From positions 1-64,000 of the forward strand of contig NZ_JAAOJA010000016.1 of NCBI RefSeq assembly GCF_013184545.1: DNA of 64,000 nt. The letters run 5' to 3'. Shown here piece by piece: positions 35,075-43,444 of the stretch. Made by a program: the position numbers and the translations under genes. A model generated the notes under the pieces. That model was not told where the DNA came from. It did no database searches and saw only the letters and a list, made by a program, of their open reading frames with translations. The stretch is from Pseudomonas tumuqii (GTDB lineage: Bacteria > Pseudomonadota > Gammaproteobacteria > Pseudomonadales > Pseudomonadaceae). Position 1 is the stretch's first letter. The number at the start of each line of letters is the position of its first letter.

Positions 35075-36064
35075 ATGTGGTTCAGAGACAAGTCCAAGGA
35101 GCTGGCCAGCGACCTCAGCACGCTGTTGCGCCAACTGATGGCCGAACAGCCGGCGCAAGTCCGCAGTCATCCCAACCTGCAACGCCACCCCGAGCTGCTC
35201 GGCTGCTTCGAGCAGTTGGCGCAGCGCTGGCAGGAACAGCTGCATGTGCAGCGCAAGGTTCAGGCCACGCCACCGCCGCCCTGCAGCGCCGCGGACTATC
35301 AGCAACTGCTCCAGCGACTGGCCACGGCCGAGCGGCAAACCCGGCAACTGGACGAGCAGCTGCAGCAGTGCCACGCCGAACTGGCCAGCAACGTCGCCCG
35401 CCAGCTGAGCTGGCGGCAGGACGAGCAGGCCTGGGAGCTGACCAAGCAGACCCTCACCGAAGGCTGCTGGGATCTTACCGTGGTCAATGGCGATGCCGAC
35501 CACCCGAACAACCTGATCCGCTGGTCCGAGCAGTTCCGCCACCTGATCGGCTACAGCCAGGCGGAGTTCGCCGATGGCTGGGACAGCTTCTTCGCCGTGG
35601 TCAACCCCACCGACCTGAAGACCGTCATGCAGGTGTTCGGCGACTACATCGCCGATGCCAAAGGCGAACCGGCCTATGTCGTCGAGTACCGCATGCGCCA
35701 CAAGACCCGCGGCGAAACCTGGTACCGCGAGCGCGGCCGCTGCCTGCGCGATGCCAATGGCGTGCTGGTCAGGGTGATCGGTGCGGTGCGCGACATCAGC
35801 GACGAGAAGGCTGCCGACGCCCTGCGCGAACGCGAGCAGCACAGCATCCAGAACACCTACGGGCAGATCGCCAAGGTGGCCGGAGCGATCAAGGGCGTCG
35901 CCGAGCAGACCAACCTGCTGGCGCTGAATGCGGCGATCGAGGCGGCCCGCGCCGGCGAGCAGGGCCGTGGCTTCGCCGTGGTCGCCGATGAGGTGCGCAA
36001 CCTGGCGCGGCGCACCCAGGAATCGGTGCAGCAGATCCAGAACATGCTGCAGCAGCGCGATTGA
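35075..36064 (+). CDS. Soluble PAS protein with a truncated chemoreceptor signalling tip
   Basis: Protein of 329 residues without TM helices. An N-terminal coiled region (about 5-125) precedes a PAS domain (about 130-250; LTKQTLTEGCWDLTVVNGDA). The C-terminus holds only the hairpin tip of a methyl-accepting protein (about 265-325; LLALNAAIEAARAGEQGRGF), far shorter than a normal MCP coil. Such mini receptors could bind CheA/CheW or act as a partner of full receptors. GAGGAG lies upstream of the ATG. It is third in the tmm-tdm unit. Confidence 0.8.
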   Translation: MWFRDKSKELASDLSTLLRQLMAEQPAQVRSHPNLQRHPELLGCFEQLAQRWQEQLHVQRKVQATPPPPCSAADYQQLLQRLATAERQTRQLDEQLQQCHAELASNVARQLSWRQDEQAWELTKQTLTEGCWDLTVVNGDADHPNNLIRWSEQFRHLIGYSQAEFADGWDSFFAVVNPTDLKTVMQVFGDYIADAKGEPAYVVEYRMRHKTRGETWYRERGRCLRDANGVLVRVIGAVRDISDEKAADALREREQHSIQNTYGQIAKVAGAIKGVAEQTNLLALNAAIEAARAGEQGRGFAVVADEVRNLARRTQESVQQIQNMLQQRD

Positions 36065-36204
36065 GCAATCCCGCGACCCAAGATCAGGCGCGCGCGGCCG
36101 GCAGCGAACAAAAACGGGGCAACGTTGCCGGGAACATCTGCCCCAAGCGCGCGACAAGCCGTTGCTGCAGCTGGAAAAGTTGTAGATGGCACAAGCCTTG
36201 CTAA

Positions 36205-36217
36205 TTCCCAGTGAGAA
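36205..36217. promoter_or_regulatory. TTCC-N5-AGAA operator candidate upstream of amt
   Basis: TTCCCAGTGAGAA has the spacing of the TTCC-type operator but no clear third half-site. It is about 100 bases before the amt start in a 255-bp non-coding gap. Weaker than the copies before tmm, dmm and gmaS. Confidence 0.35.
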
Positions 36218-36319
36218 CTTTTTATAACTCACGGTAAATAAAAAAGCCCTTAGGGCATGCCTTCACCTCTCGATCTGCCGAACAAAACGTACTCCTAAAA
36301 TTGCATCGAGGACTTAGCA

Positions 36320-37696
36320 ATGGAACAGGCAACTCCCACGCTGGAAGAGCTGCACAAGCTCGTGCAGATGTCCGGCACCATCAATATGGAAATCTTCTAT
36401 TGGTGGTGTATCGCGCTGATGGTGATCATCCACGCCGGCTTCCTCTCTTACGAGATCGGCGCCTCGCGCCTGAAAAACGTACTGACCGCCGGGGTGAAGA
36501 ACATCCTCGCGTTCGCCTTTATCGTGCCCACCTTCTTCTTTTTCGGCTGGTTCATTTACAACGGCTTTGCCGCCGGTTTCACCCTCGACATGGACGCCGC
36601 CGCGGCAAGCCTGCCGTGGAGCGGGGCCATGGGGCCGAACGTCGAAGACAACGCCACCGGGATCTTCTGGGGTGCGTTCGCGCTGTTCGCCGCCACCACG
36701 GCCTCGATCATGTCCGGTGCGCTGATCGAGCGGACCCGCATGAGCGCATTCATTATCCTGGCAATCATCCTCGGCTCGGCCGTGTGGATCCTCGGCGCGG
36801 CCTGGAGCTGGCACCCGAGCGGCTGGCTGACCACCGAGTGGGGCTTCCATGACGTCGGCGCCGCCGGTTGCGTACACACCATCGCCGGTTTCTTCACCCT
36901 CGGCGTGGTCATGAACGTCGGTGCCCGCATCGGCCGCTTCAACGCGGACGGCAGCGCCAACCCCATCGTCGGCCACAGCATGCCGATGAGCGTGATCGGC
37001 CTGATGCTGGTGATCGTCGGCTTCTTCGGCTTCCTCGGCGGCTGCATCATCTACAACGTCGGCGGTCAGTGGACCAACATCTACGGCCAGCCGACCAACC
37101 TCTCGGCCTTCGCCTTCAACACCCTGATGGGCTTCGCCGGTGGCTTGATCGGTGCCTACCTGACCACCCGCGAACCCTTCTGGATGATGTCCGGCGGCCT
37201 GATCGGCATCATCTCGGTGGCCCCGGGCCTCGACGTCTACTACCCGCCGCTGGCCTACGTGATCGGCATGGGCGTGGCCGCGGCCGCACCGCTGGTGCAC
37301 AAGTTCCTGGTCAAGCGGCAGATCGACGATGCCGTCGGTGCCTTTGCCGTGCACGGCTTCGGTGGTTTCGCCGGCATCGTGATCAGCGGGATCTTCCTGG
37401 CCGGCTACCCGAACATGGCTGAAGGCGTGCCGCCGGTGAACTTCCTCGGCCAGGCGGGCGGCGCCGTCGTGCTGGCCCTGCTGGGCTTCATTCCCGGCTA
37501 CCTGATCTCCCTGGCGATGAAGCAAGCGGGCTTCCTGCGCGTCCCGGCCCACGCGGAAGAGCGCGGCCTGGACCTGACCGAAGTACCGGCCGAAGCCTAC
37601 CCGGAGTGGGCGCTCACCGGCGCCAGCACCACCTACATCAGCACCGACTCGGGCAGCAGCGCGACCGTGGTGGTCGCCGAAGTCAAAGCCATCTGA
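36320..37696 (+). CDS. amt: Ammonium/methylammonium transporter (Amt family)
   Basis: Membrane protein of 458 residues with eleven predicted TM helices and the Amt signature. The twin pore histidines are seen in GCVHTIAGFF (about 188) and AFAVHGFGGFAG (about 345). The sequence is one of the longer and more divergent Amt types, without a neighbouring glnK. Location inside the methylated-amine cluster suggests methylammonium or released ammonium as cargo. Downstream, 54 bases on, is a 57-residue membrane protein. Confidence 0.9.
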   Translation: MEQATPTLEELHKLVQMSGTINMEIFYWWCIALMVIIHAGFLSYEIGASRLKNVLTAGVKNILAFAFIVPTFFFFGWFIYNGFAAGFTLDMDAAAASLPWSGAMGPNVEDNATGIFWGAFALFAATTASIMSGALIERTRMSAFIILAIILGSAVWILGAAWSWHPSGWLTTEWGFHDVGAAGCVHTIAGFFTLGVVMNVGARIGRFNADGSANPIVGHSMPMSVIGLMLVIVGFFGFLGGCIIYNVGGQWTNIYGQPTNLSAFAFNTLMGFAGGLIGAYLTTREPFWMMSGGLIGIISVAPGLDVYYPPLAYVIGMGVAAAAPLVHKFLVKRQIDDAVGAFAVHGFGGFAGIVISGIFLAGYPNMAEGVPPVNFLGQAGGAVVLALLGFIPGYLISLAMKQAGFLRVPAHAEERGLDLTEVPAEAYPEWALTGASTTYISTDSGSSATVVVAEVKAI

Positions 37697-37750
37697 TGCC
37701 CCTTGCGCGCGGTGCTCAAGCCACCGCGCGCGCTACTTAGGAGAAATGCC

Positions 37751-37924
37751 ATGAGCAGTCCGATCAGCAGCTGGGAAGGTGCCAGCAGCGTCTACACCTA
37801 CGCCGACAAACCCGCCGTACTCGCCGTGATCCTGCTGGTAGCAGTCGCCGTGACGGTAGTCGCCATCTGGGCCACCATCCGCCACGAGAAGCACAGCTAC
37901 AACAGTCCCATGACCAAGAAGTGA
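37751..37924 (+). CDS. Small single-span membrane protein
   Basis: Protein of 57 residues with one TM helix (about 23-45, AVLAVILLVAVAVTVVAIW) and a charged C-terminal tail (HEKHSYNSPMTKK). GGAG seven bases before the ATG at 37751. It directly follows amt and may be a small subunit or regulator of the transporter; I recognise no family. Confidence 0.7.
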   Translation: MSSPISSWEGASSVYTYADKPAVLAVILLVAVAVTVVAIWATIRHEKHSYNSPMTKK

Positions 37925-37971
37925 CCTCAGCCGGCCGGCACCCGCGTGTGCCGGCCCGTCCGGAAACCGCC

Positions 37972-38625
37972 ATGTTCAATCCCGTATTTCGTCTCGCCAC
38001 CCCGCCGGACCTGGGCTTGCAGGCGATCGCCTTCAGCCTGCACGCACTCGGCAACCGGCACTACAGCGGCGCCCTGAAGGACAGCCTCAAGCGCCTGCGC
38101 GGCCTCTTCGACATCCAGCACAGCCTGCGCCAGATGGAGGGCTTCAACGCCCTGCGCGTGCGCATGGGCCGCTCGCCCAAGCGCTTTCCCGCGTCGCCCC
38201 AGGCCCTGCTCGACCATTACCTGCGCAAGGGTGCATTGCGCTCGATTGCGCCTATTGTCGACCTCTACAACCAATGGTCGCTGAACACCGGCCTGTCGAT
38301 CGGTGCCCATGACCTGCAACGCCTGCAACTGCCGGTCAGCCTGACCCTGAGCCAGACCAGCGAGCCATTCCAGGCCCTCGGCAGCGCCACCAGCCAGGCA
38401 CTGCCCGACGGCGAATACGCCTACATCGATGCCCGCGGCCAGGTGCTCTGCCGCATGGAATACCGCCAGTGCGCCGCCACCGCCCTGACCCCGGACAGCA
38501 CCACCGCGCTGTTCATCGTCCAGGGCCACCCGGGCACCGCGCCTGAGTACCTGCGCCAGGTGGCCGATGAACTCAAGGCCGACTTGCTGCACTGCTGCGC
38601 CAGCAACCTCAGCCGCGTGGCCTGA
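37972..38625 (+). CDS. B3/B4 tRNA-editing-domain protein
   Basis: Protein of 217 residues matching the B3/B4 domain of bacterial phenylalanyl-tRNA synthetase beta subunits (about 55-215), in stand-alone form; segments RKGALRSIAPIVDLYNQWSL and TGLSIGAHDLQRLQ are typical. The domain deacylates mischarged tRNA in the synthetase; for stand-alone copies the substrate is not established. The start at 37972 is chosen for domain fit, though its ribosome site is weak. It is 47 bases after the small membrane protein gene. Its link to methylamine metabolism is unclear. Confidence 0.75.
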   Translation: MFNPVFRLATPPDLGLQAIAFSLHALGNRHYSGALKDSLKRLRGLFDIQHSLRQMEGFNALRVRMGRSPKRFPASPQALLDHYLRKGALRSIAPIVDLYNQWSLNTGLSIGAHDLQRLQLPVSLTLSQTSEPFQALGSATSQALPDGEYAYIDARGQVLCRMEYRQCAATALTPDSTTALFIVQGHPGTAPEYLRQVADELKADLLHCCASNLSRVA

Positions 38626-38704
38626 ACCCAGGCCCGCCGGCATGCTCAGCCACGCCGAAAGCGCCCGCGTGGGGCGCCTGTGTGCTAGCTAAAGACTGGT
38701 GCGC

Positions 38705-39052
38705 CTAGACCGGCGTGCTGACACTCACCAGCTTGAGACCGATGACCCCGCCGACGATCAGAGCCAGGCAGCCCAGCCGTGCCAGATGCGCCGGCTCGTT
38801 GAGCACGGCGATGCCATAGATCGCCGTACCCAGCGCGCCTATCCCCACCCACACCGCATAGGCGGTGCCCACCGGCAGCGTGCGCATGGCCAGCGACAGC
38901 AGATACAGGCTGATGATGATGAACACCGCGCAGTACAGGCTCGGCCACAGCCGGGTGAAGCCTTGCGTGCGCGGAATGATCGCGGCATAGCAAATCTCGC
39001 TGATGCCGGCGCAAAGCAGAAATCCCCAACCGCTGCTGAATCCACTGAACAT
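38705..39052 (-). CDS. Small multidrug resistance transporter, SugE/Gdx-like
   Basis: SMR protein of 115 residues with four TM helices. The essential Glu is in GISEICYA (about 14) and the segment LPVGTAYAVWVGIGALGTA is typical; QGFTRLWPS resembles GFSRLTPS of SugE/Gdx, which exports guanidinium or quaternary cations. GGGAG lies five bases upstream of the ATG. It is convergent with the B3/B4 gene and has no guanidine riboswitch upstream. Efflux of a methylated ammonium compound is possible. Confidence 0.85.
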   Translation of the reverse strand: MFSGFSSGWGFLLCAGISEICYAAIIPRTQGFTRLWPSLYCAVFIIISLYLLSLAMRTLPVGTAYAVWVGIGALGTAIYGIAVLNEPAHLARLGCLALIVGGVIGLKLVSVSTPV

Positions 39053-39163
39053 GACGACTCCCGAGTAATACCTGTGCACAGCAATGCGCCGGCCATGACG
39101 GCAGCGCACCCATCAATTGAATGGCCATCTCTGGGTGCTTGTCGTAAGCCAGGTGCCCCGCGC

Positions 39164-39230
39164 GTAGCCCGGATGCAATCCGGGAGCGGTTTTTCAGCCT
39201 GCAGACTTCCCCCGGATTGCATCCAGGCTA
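39164..39230. repeat. REP-like inverted pair between dmmD and the SMR gene
   Basis: GTAGCCCGGATGCAATCCGG at 39164-39183 and CCGGATTGCATCCAGGCTA at 39212-39230 form an inverted pair, each arm palindromic. This is a common Pseudomonas REP type. Confidence 0.75.
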
Positions 39231-39250
39231 GAAAAAACCGTCTGCCAAAT

Positions 39251-39289
39251 GCGAGCACCAGGAGGCGGCCGCCATAGGCGAGCGTTTTT
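39251..39289 (+). repeat. Terminator-like repeat, copy 1
   Basis: Begins GCGAGCACC and ends AGGCGAGCGTTTTT on the plus strand. The same start and end recur at 58859-58898. Here it faces the 3' end of dmmD (stop at 39299) on the opposite strand. Confidence 0.4.
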
Positions 39290-39298
39290 CCCAAGCCA

Positions 39299-40432
39299 TC
39301 AACCCTTGGCGGTGCGCTTGGTTTTCTCTGGATCATCGAACGGCAGCGTGTGGGCGATCGCGCCGACCTGCAGGCTGCCTTGCACCTGTAGCGCGCAACC
39401 CTGCTCGGCGTAGGGCACATCCAGGCGCGCAATGGCCATGGATTTGCCGGTCAGGCGCGAGTACATGGCGCAGGTGATCACTCCCACCTGCTTGCCGTCG
39501 GCCCACAGGCTATCGCCCTCGGCGGCGGCCTGATCGCCGTCGAGCAGGACGCCGAAAATCCTCAAGCGCTCCTTGCCCTTCAGCCGTGCATGCTCCAGGC
39601 CGCCGCGGAACTCGCTCTTGGTCGGCGACACGGTGAAGTCCAGGCCCAGCTCCCACAGGGTGTCGCCGGCCGGCTGATCGGCGAAGGGGTACTTCTCCGA
39701 GTTGTCGTAGGGGAAGAACAGCAGCGAGCTTTCCACCCGCAGCCAGTCCAGCGCGGTGAACGCGCAGGGGATGATGCCCAGCGCCTTGCCCTGGTCGAGA
39801 ATGCGGTCCCAGATCAGCGGCGCATCGGCGGCCTTGCAGAAGATTTCATAGCCGCGCTCGCCGGTATAGCCGGTGCGCGAAATCATCACCGGGCAGCCGA
39901 ACAGCCTGGTCTGCACATGATGGAAATAAGCCAGGTCGCGAATCCCCGGCACATGCTCGGCGAGGAAATCCACCGCCAGCGGGCCTTGCAGCGACAGGTC
40001 GTGCAGGTCGTCGTCGAACAGCACCGCCACCTGCCGGCCCTGGGCCCAGCGCACCAGCAGCTCGTAGCCATTGCCGGCACCGTGCACCACCATGAAGGCG
40101 TTCGGCCCGGTGCGGTAGATCACGCAGTCGTCGACGAACTTGCCGGCCTCGTTGAGCAGGGTGGCGTACACCGACTTGCCCGGATAGACCTTGGAGATAT
40201 CGCGGCTGGTGGCGTACTCCAGCAGGGACTCGGCATGCGGGCCGACATAGTGCACCTTGCGCAGACCGGACACGTCCATCAGGCCGGCGCGGGTGCGGAT
40301 CGCCTCATGGGCGTCGGCCAGGTCGACCGCGGTGTAGGTCCAGGCGGTGCCCATGCCGTTCCAGTCTTCGAGCTTGGAACCCAGTGCCCGATGCCGTTCG
40401 GCAAGGGCGGAAATGCGCCAGGAATTGGCCAT
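39299..40432 (-). CDS. dmmD: GcvT-like component of dimethylamine monooxygenase cluster (DmmD)
   Basis: Protein of 377 residues of the GcvT aminomethyltransferase family (folate-binding domain about 40-280, C-terminal barrel about 290-370). The folate motif appears as SRTGYTGERGYEIF. In Ruegeria and Pseudomonas, dmmDABC encode oxidative demethylation of dimethylamine to methylamine; DmmD probably captures the formaldehyde on THF. It is 57 bases downstream of dmmA, last in the minus-strand operon dmmC-B-A-D. Confidence 0.88.
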   Translation of the reverse strand: MANSWRISALAERHRALGSKLEDWNGMGTAWTYTAVDLADAHEAIRTRAGLMDVSGLRKVHYVGPHAESLLEYATSRDISKVYPGKSVYATLLNEAGKFVDDCVIYRTGPNAFMVVHGAGNGYELLVRWAQGRQVAVLFDDDLHDLSLQGPLAVDFLAEHVPGIRDLAYFHHVQTRLFGCPVMISRTGYTGERGYEIFCKAADAPLIWDRILDQGKALGIIPCAFTALDWLRVESSLLFFPYDNSEKYPFADQPAGDTLWELGLDFTVSPTKSEFRGGLEHARLKGKERLRIFGVLLDGDQAAAEGDSLWADGKQVGVITCAMYSRLTGKSMAIARLDVPYAEQGCALQVQGSLQVGAIAHTLPFDDPEKTKRTAKG

Positions 40433-40489
40433 GTAGTTCTCCTTTGACAGTGTGGAGGCGCGCCGCCCGCTGGCCGCGCGCCAGACGAA

Positions 40490-41515
40490 TCAGGCGGCGA
40501 CGACTTCGGGGTCGTACTGGCTGAGCCAGTCGACCACGGTCTGCCGGTAGAGGGTCAGGCCCTTGTAGTCGGTGATGGCATCGGGCAGGTCGCGCAGCAC
40601 GCGATGCAGGCGGCAGGCCCAGGCCGGATTGCTGGCCAGTTCCTCGAGGCTGATCAGGTAGGTGCGGATGCCAAACAGCAGCGCGTTGCTGCGCGGCAGG
40701 CGCGGCATGAACTGCAGCTCGACACGCAGATGGACCATGCGCGCGACATTTGCCGCGGTGACCTGGCTGCGCTCGTGACCCCACTCGTGGAAGGTTTCCG
40801 ATGAGGTGTCCATGCGCGGATTGACGGTCATGGTCCAGTTCAGGCGGCGTACCGGGTGATCGACCTGAATGTTCAGCAGGTACTTCAGCGCCCGTTCGAA
40901 CACCCCCAGCTGATGGGCCATGGGCACCGGCGCATGCCACTGGGTGAAGCTCATGCCGGCGTCGAACTTGATCGACCAGTCGGCCGGGCAGGTGACCATG
41001 CCGGCGTCCATGAACAGGTTGCCGTCGCGCTGATCGAGCAGGGCGAAATCGCCCTGCGCCTGGCGGGTGATGTACTCCAGCGGCTCGCACGGCAGGCTCG
41101 CCGGATCGCCGAAGGTGAAGCGCTGCTCGATACCCAGCGGGCGGTTGACCCACCGCCACTGGTCGCCATCGCGCTGCAATTCGAAGTGCTCGGGGTAGTC
41201 GGCGGCCAGGTGCTCCATCAGCATTTCCAGGGTGTCCCAGGCGGCCGGCGCCATGTGCGGCATCACCAGGCAACGCTCGGGGTCCTTCTCCAGCACGATG
41301 CCGCGCTCGGCCATCTCGGACAGGTAGTGCTCGTCGATGTCGAACCAGTGGGCGAAGATCGAGCCCGGTTCACGCGGCGTGGCCGGCTCGATATTCACCG
41401 AGTACATGTAGCTGTCTTCGGGGAACGGAAAGGGAAAGCGGCGAATCGCCTGCGCACTGTTGCGGTAGCTGAAATCGTCGCGGTAGCTTTCCAGCGGCTT
41501 GAAGGTGACAGGCAT
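40490..41515 (-). CDS. dmmA: Dimethylamine monooxygenase haem subunit (DUF3445)
   Basis: Protein of 341 residues of the DUF3445 haem-dependent oxidative N-demethylase family. No signal or TM. Family-typical segments include FPFPFPEDSYMYSVNIEP, CPADWSIKFDAGMSF and RLNWTMTVNPRM; the haem ligand cannot be named from sequence here. It is the catalytic subunit that demethylates dimethylamine, with electrons from DmmB. It lies 9 bases after dmmB. Confidence 0.9.
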   Translation of the reverse strand: MPVTFKPLESYRDDFSYRNSAQAIRRFPFPFPEDSYMYSVNIEPATPREPGSIFAHWFDIDEHYLSEMAERGIVLEKDPERCLVMPHMAPAAWDTLEMLMEHLAADYPEHFELQRDGDQWRWVNRPLGIEQRFTFGDPASLPCEPLEYITRQAQGDFALLDQRDGNLFMDAGMVTCPADWSIKFDAGMSFTQWHAPVPMAHQLGVFERALKYLLNIQVDHPVRRLNWTMTVNPRMDTSSETFHEWGHERSQVTAANVARMVHLRVELQFMPRLPRSNALLFGIRTYLISLEELASNPAWACRLHRVLRDLPDAITDYKGLTLYRQTVVDWLSQYDPEVVAA

Positions 41516-41524
41516 GGCGAACTC

Positions 41525-42469
41525 CTAGAGGTCGAGCAACAGCGCGCTGCCGCAACGGCCACGCGAGACACAGGGCATGAGGGTGGTGCTGCGCTCGGCA
41601 GCGGACAGGAAGGCGTCACGGTGCTCCACCGCGCCGTCCAGGTACGCGGTGGCGCATTGGCCGCAGACGCCGCCGCGACACAGGCTGGGCACTTCGACGC
41701 CGGCCTGTTCGAGGGCTTCGAGCAGGCTGAAATCGCCGCCCACCTCAATCGCCCGGCCACTGCGCGCCAGCTGCACGACGAATGGCTGGCCAGGCTCGGG
41801 CGCGGCGAACACCTCCCAGTGCACCCGGCTGGCCGGCCAGCCGAGTTGCGCCGCCTGCTCGCGCACCGCGGCAATCAGGCTCTGCGGGCCGCAGACATAA
41901 ACGTGGGTGCCCAGTGGCTGGTCGCCGAGCAGCGCAGCGAGGTCGAGAAAGCTGCCGGCCTCGGCGTCATAGCTGTGCAGTCGCGCCCCCAGGCTGGCTT
42001 GCAGGTTGTCCAGGTAAGCATCGGTGAGACCGCCGCGGAACGCGTAGTGCAGGCTGAAGCTGGCGGCGCGCCCCTGCAGTTCCGGCAAATAGGAAAGGAA
42101 CGGGGTGATGCCGATACCGCCGGCAAACAACAGGTGGTGACGCGCCTGCGAACTGGGCGCGAACAGGTTGGCCGGCGGCGACAGCTGCAGGCGATCGCCC
42201 ACCTTGACCTGCTCGTGCATGAAACGCGAGCCGCCGCGCGACTCGTCCTGCAGGCGCACGGCGATGCGGTAGCGCTGGCGGTCGGCCGGGTCGCCGAGCA
42301 ACGAATAGGCGTTGCGCAGGCTGCGCTCGCCGAGCGGCATATGCACCACCACATGGCTGCCGGAGGAGAAACCGGGCAACTGCCCCTGCACCGCCTCGAA
42401 GGTGAACTCGCGCACCACCGGCGTCAGCTGGCGCACGGCGGCAACCCGCACTTCAATCGCTGCGCTCAT
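41525..42469 (-). CDS. dmmB: Dimethylamine monooxygenase reductase subunit
   Basis: Phthalate-dioxygenase-reductase-type protein of 314 residues: FMN/FAD barrel (RNAYSLLGD, about 52-60), NAD domain (GGIGITPF, about 117-124) and C-terminal plant-type [2Fe-2S] domain with CRGGVCGQC and a distal Cys near residue 300. It passes electrons from NAD(P)H to DmmA. The start at 42469 overlaps the dmmC stop (ATGA). Confidence 0.92.
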   Translation of the reverse strand: MSAAIEVRVAAVRQLTPVVREFTFEAVQGQLPGFSSGSHVVVHMPLGERSLRNAYSLLGDPADRQRYRIAVRLQDESRGGSRFMHEQVKVGDRLQLSPPANLFAPSSQARHHLLFAGGIGITPFLSYLPELQGRAASFSLHYAFRGGLTDAYLDNLQASLGARLHSYDAEAGSFLDLAALLGDQPLGTHVYVCGPQSLIAAVREQAAQLGWPASRVHWEVFAAPEPGQPFVVQLARSGRAIEVGGDFSLLEALEQAGVEVPSLCRGGVCGQCATAYLDGAVEHRDAFLSAAERSTTLMPCVSRGRCGSALLLDL

Positions 42470-43026
42470 GGCCGAGCCTCCCCACGCAGGTTGTTTGGAT
42501 CGACGCAAACGCCCATGTAGGCGCCGAGTCGCTGGGAAAAATGCGCACGCACCAGCAAGCGCACGCCGCAGCACGCGCAGGCCACCTCGGCGTCAGCGGC
42601 GATGTCCTGCAGGCTGAAACAGTGCACGCAGTACAGCCGGCGCCGCGCGCCGAGGCGGAACAGCTCGACCTCCTCGCCCTGCAGCCCGGCCTGGCGTGCG
42701 ACCTCGCAGCACTGCCAGATGAACGACTCATCGCCGCACAGGTACAGGCGGGTGCCGACTGGCGCGGCGCGCAGCAGCGCGCGCAGGCGCTGCTCGAGTG
42801 GCGCCTGCGCGGCGAACAGCTCACGTCCCTCGCCTGCCCCGCAACTGTCGCCCAGCGCCAGCACCTGCAAGGGTTCGGCGTGGGCCTGCAAGGCAGCGAG
42901 CAGTGCATCGACCGCCGCCTGTTCGAGGGATTGGCTGACCAGCAGCCGCCGAGTCGCCGGCAGCTCATGCGGCAGGCGTTGGTAGACCGGTGTACTGAAC
43001 AGCGGATGCACCGCTTGCGTACTCAT
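42466..43026 (-). CDS. dmmC: Dimethylamine monooxygenase subunit DmmC
   Basis: Protein of 186 residues with a C-terminal zinc-ribbon-like or rubredoxin-like unit: Cys133-x2-Cys136 and Cys150-x2-Cys153 (CVHC and CACC), and an N-terminal part (about 20-125) resembling ferredoxin-reductase or DmmC-specific sequence. First gene of the dmm operon, with AGGAGG seven bases before the ATG, and a composite operator about 63 bases upstream. Its exact role in the enzyme is not known; an electron-transfer or assembly role fits. Confidence 0.85.
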   Translation of the reverse strand: MSTQAVHPLFSTPVYQRLPHELPATRRLLVSQSLEQAAVDALLAALQAHAEPLQVLALGDSCGAGEGRELFAAQAPLEQRLRALLRAAPVGTRLYLCGDESFIWQCCEVARQAGLQGEEVELFRLGARRRLYCVHCFSLQDIAADAEVACACCGVRLLVRAHFSQRLGAYMGVCVDPNNLRGEARP

Positions 43027-43088
43027 GAAAAAGCCTCCTGTGCAACGCGCCAATTCATCGATGGAGAAGCAATTTTCCTGTCGATTAA

Positions 43089-43112
43089 TTCCCAACAGGA
43101 ACAATTTGTTCC
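43089..43112. promoter_or_regulatory. Composite operator TTCC-N5-GGAA-N7-TTCC upstream of dmmC
   Basis: TTCC (43089-43092), GGAA (43098-43101) and TTCC (43109-43112). The last two half-sites form a perfect 15-bp palindrome, GGAACAATTTGTTCC. This is the clearest copy of the operator, and lies 63-86 bases upstream of the dmmC start. Confidence 0.7.
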
Positions 43113-43314
43113 TTAAAAGAAAGCATGGAATGTGCCATAAATTTTTAACTGGCTGATTTACAAGGGTTCTTTTTAAAGACTACTGCGTAGCGCGTTGTAG
43201 CGCGCACCACCGCGGCAAAACCCTGCACAAAAGCCGCTCACGCCACCGGGTGCCGCGCCGTAACGGCGCAGCCGGATGAACCGGCCAGGTGCCGCCAACC
43301 GCCGCAGACAAGGC

Positions 43315-43338
43315 AAAACGCCGGGCAAGAGCCCGGCG
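43315..43338 (-). terminator. Rho-independent terminator after folD
   Basis: Eight-bp stem CGCCGGGC/GCCCGGCG (43319-43326 and 43331-43338) with a 4-nt loop, followed on the minus strand by four T residues. It ends the gmaS-mgs-folD operon. Confidence 0.7.
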
Positions 43339-43444
43339 TCGATTGCCCCCACTGTTTGCGAGCAGGCCGCTGAAAAACTACGGCGCTCGGCTATGCGCCG
43401 CTGAAATCGCCAAGCGCCTTGATCAGTGCCCCCGGACCACGGCC

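Larger units (their letters stand above)
43027..43444. other. Intergenic region between the dmm and folD operons
   Basis: Non-coding 418 bp. It has the dmm promoter and composite operator (43089-43112) on the left and the folD terminator (43315-43338) on the right. Open frames here are short and lack ribosome sites. Confidence 0.5.

Noticed and set aside
36241..36256. A hairpin GCCC-TTA-GGGC with an adjacent A/T tract before amt, as a minus-strand terminator
   Set aside because: The stem is only four pairs and no minus-strand gene ends here.
39053..39163. A guanidine riboswitch before the SugE/Gdx-like gene
   Set aside because: No ykkC-type conserved core was seen in the short upstream region.
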